Both the position numbers and the translations under genes were made by a program. From an uncultured Oscillospiraceae bacterium (lineage in GTDB: Bacteria; Bacillota; Clostridia; Oscillospirales; Acutalibacteraceae), in contig CATWUX010000093.1 in assembly GCA_958354085.1 (NCBI GenBank), positions 1-8,545 of the forward strand: DNA of 8,545 nucleotides. Direction: 5' to 3'. This document shows, piece by piece, positions 6,984-8,545 of this stretch. The notes beneath the pieces are model-generated. The model saw only the letters and a list, made by a program, of their open reading frames with translations, ran no database searches and was not told the origin of the DNA. Numbering within the stretch: the first letter of the stretch is position 1; the number at the start of each line of letters is the position of its first letter.

Positions 6984-8545
6984 TCACGCTCCTTCTTGGG
7001 ACAGACCGAATTCTTTGCGTTTGCGCAGAATTTCGGCGTCAATTTGGCGATTCCAGTAGTTTAAGGCTTCCCGGGGATTTTTGTTGTTGTAAACTACCGC
7101 TTTAAATGCGTTGTCAATGTTGCGCGAGGTATAATAGCCGCCGGGAATTTCCGGAATTTCCTGTACGTTGTTCCACTGCGCTTGTAAAACAGCCAGCTCT
7201 TTTCCGGACCAGGACAGACGGCTCATGGCCTCGACATTCGCAGGGTTATAGCGGCCGGCGGCGCCTAATACATTTTCGATATCCTGTCCGTAGGTTGTTT
7301 GCGTGTCGGTACTGGTCCACCAGCGAAGGAATTTCCAAGCGGCCTCTTGATTTTTGCAAGTGCTCAGCAGAATACAGGCGTTGCCGGATGCCGCGGCGGT
7401 GCGGTCGATCCCGTTGTCCGTGACTGTGCCGGGTATCGCGACCATCTTCCATAGTCCGCGGATTTCCGGTGCTGCGGTCAGCAGCTGATTGTAAAAGGTA
7501 TAATAGGAAATTACCAGCGGCATTTCACCGGTGCGGAAACGGTTATAATCGTCCTTGTAAACCGGGAAACCATATTGCGTGTAAAAGCCGGTCCACATTT
7601 TGAAGGAACTGAGCGCCGAGGCGGTGCTCAGCGTTGTGCCGGTGAAGTCGTCTTTGTATAAGCTGTTGCCGCTTTGGAGCAGTAGGGTAGGAAAGATGGT
7701 TTGCCCGCCCATTCCCTGTGCTACCAGTGCATATGCATCCAGCGACTGGTAGGGCAGACCGATATTCATGTTGTTGCGTTGCAGCGTTTCCGAAACCTTG
7801 AGCAGATCGTTCCAGGTCTCCGGCGGAGCCAGTTCGAGCTGCTCAAAAATATCGGTGCGGTAAAACATCATATGGAAATTTTGCGTTTCCGGCAGACCAT
7901 ATACATGTCCGTCAAAGGTATAGGGAAGTAAGGCGGTCGGCATGTATCCCGCGGCCAAGTCCTCAAAGCCTTCCCGATTTTCCAATGGCAGCACCGCATC
8001 ACGCAGCGCATAGTTGATCGGATCACCGCGCCCGACGGTCAAGGCTACATCCGGGGCTTTCCCGGCCAGAACCGCCTGCAGAAGTCCTGACTGCACCAAC
8101 GATAGATTGACGCCGATACCGGTTTCGGGTGTGAAAATCCGGTCGCACAAATCCTTCAGTACTTCTGCTTGGTCGCGTGCGGAGGAAATCCAGGCCGTAA
8201 TGGTCTCGCCGCCCGCATAAGTATTGCCGATGCTTTCATAATCCTGCGTGAAGGAACCGAAAAAGGCTTTCAGCTGAAATACCAGAGAAGCCCAGAAACC
8301 AGCCTTCAACGCCGGCATATCGGTTCCCTGCGGGCATAGGCAGAACTGATCCAGCGTCAGGGACTGGTCGCGGATAAGAAGCACCCATGCCGCCAGAGAC
8401 GATACGTTGGTGCGGAAACTTTCCAAACGCGAGGGGATCGTGTTTGGCTGCTTCAAAAAGCTGGCAAGCTGGTCGGCAACCAATAACAGCGAGGCGGCTT
8501 CCGAGCCCTCATAACCGGTAAGCTCCTGAATAGCCGCAGCAGCGC
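6984..8545 (-). CDS. Large carbohydrate ABC transporter substrate-binding protein (partial, 5' end off the window)
   Basis: This is the extracellular protein that captures the sugar and delivers it to the two permeases downstream. The frame is open to the right edge, so the N-terminus and signal sequence are not visible; 520 residues or so are. Taking the codon at 8543 as residue 1, residues 1-110 are a mostly helical stretch, including LKAFFGSFTQDYESIGN, that ordinary 400-450 residue binding proteins lack. The binding-protein fold starts near 115 (ITAWISSARDQAEVLKDL) and shows AGKAPDVAL, the hinge-like HVYGLPETQNFHMMFYRTD and PPETWNDLL. The C-terminal part has PGGYYTSRNIDNAFKAVVYN and ends KRKEFGLSQEGA. 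These features match the long binding proteins, often about 900-1000 residues, of Paenibacillus and clostridia (from memory). A TTG at 8483 is not the real start, as the coding frame continues upstream. The stop is 5 bases before the permease ATG. Confidence 0.93.
   Translation of the reverse strand, partial: AAAAIQELTGYEGSEAASLLLVADQLASFLKQPNTIPSRLESFRTNVSSLAAWVLLIRDQSLTLDQFCLCPQGTDMPALKAGFWASLVFQLKAFFGSFTQDYESIGNTYAGGETITAWISSARDQAEVLKDLCDRIFTPETGIGVNLSLVQSGLLQAVLAGKAPDVALTVGRGDPINYALRDAVLPLENREGFEDLAAGYMPTALLPYTFDGHVYGLPETQNFHMMFYRTDIFEQLELAPPETWNDLLKVSETLQRNNMNIGLPYQSLDAYALVAQGMGGQTIFPTLLLQSGNSLYKDDFTGTTLSTASALSSFKMWTGFYTQYGFPVYKDDYNRFRTGEMPLVISYYTFYNQLLTAAPEIRGLWKMVAIPGTVTDNGIDRTAAASGNACILLSTCKNQEAAWKFLRWWTSTDTQTTYGQDIENVLGAAGRYNPANVEAMSRLSWSGKELAVLQAQWNNVQEIPEIPGGYYTSRNIDNAFKAVVYNNKNPREALNYWNRQIDAEILRKRKEFGLSQEGA
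6989..6994 (-). promoter_or_regulatory. Ribosome binding site that decides the start of the first MalF-type permease
   Basis: AAGGAG on the minus strand is 1 base from the in-frame GTG at 6987 but 10 bases from the ATG at 6978. Only the latter spacing is workable, so the ATG is preferred. The site lies within the last codons of the binding-protein gene. Confidence 0.7.

Noticed and set aside
7141..7160. Direct repeat of CCGGAATTT-like units
   Set aside because: It encodes the EIPEIP motif in the binding protein and is explained by coding.
8481..8483. TTG as start of the binding protein
   Set aside because: The same frame stays open to the window edge and the sequence there reads as continuous protein; there is no signal peptide after the TTG.

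Overview
The window is a single, tightly packed minus-strand operon segment from a Firmicutes-type bacterium, most likely a clostridial gut or anaerobe lineage. The reasons are strong AGGAGG-type ribosome binding sites before nearly every gene, roughly half GC, CUT1-type carbohydrate ABC importer genes without their own ATPase, and a DUF5696 protein, a family I associate with Paenibacillus and clostridia. The exact genus cannot be read from the sequence.

In the direction of transcription (from high to low coordinates) the layout is: a large carbohydrate-binding extracellular protein cut by the right edge (8545-6984); two CUT1 permeases, MalF-type (6978-6037) and MalG-type (6025-5123); a secreted, membrane-anchored beta-propeller/TPR protein with NHL-like repeats (5108-3591); a small multi-pass YIP1-family membrane protein (3594-2980); a secreted DUF5696 protein (2967-727); and a second MalF-type permease cut by the left edge (721-1). 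Gaps between genes are 5 to 14 bases, with one 4-base overlap. There is no intergenic stretch of any size, no terminator or promoter that I can see, no RNA gene, no mobile element and no CRISPR.

The genes look like a surface carbohydrate capture and uptake locus. The binding protein and the first two permeases form one importer that must borrow an ATPase from elsewhere. The second MalF-type permease after DUF5696 suggests that another importer set begins at the left end. Between the two lies a three-gene module (NHL/TPR anchor, YIP1, DUF5696) of unknown function. Its predicted topology places a beta-propeller scaffold and a possible glycoside-hydrolase-like protein outside the membrane. That module is the most interesting part of the window. 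The substrate cannot be deduced from these genes alone.
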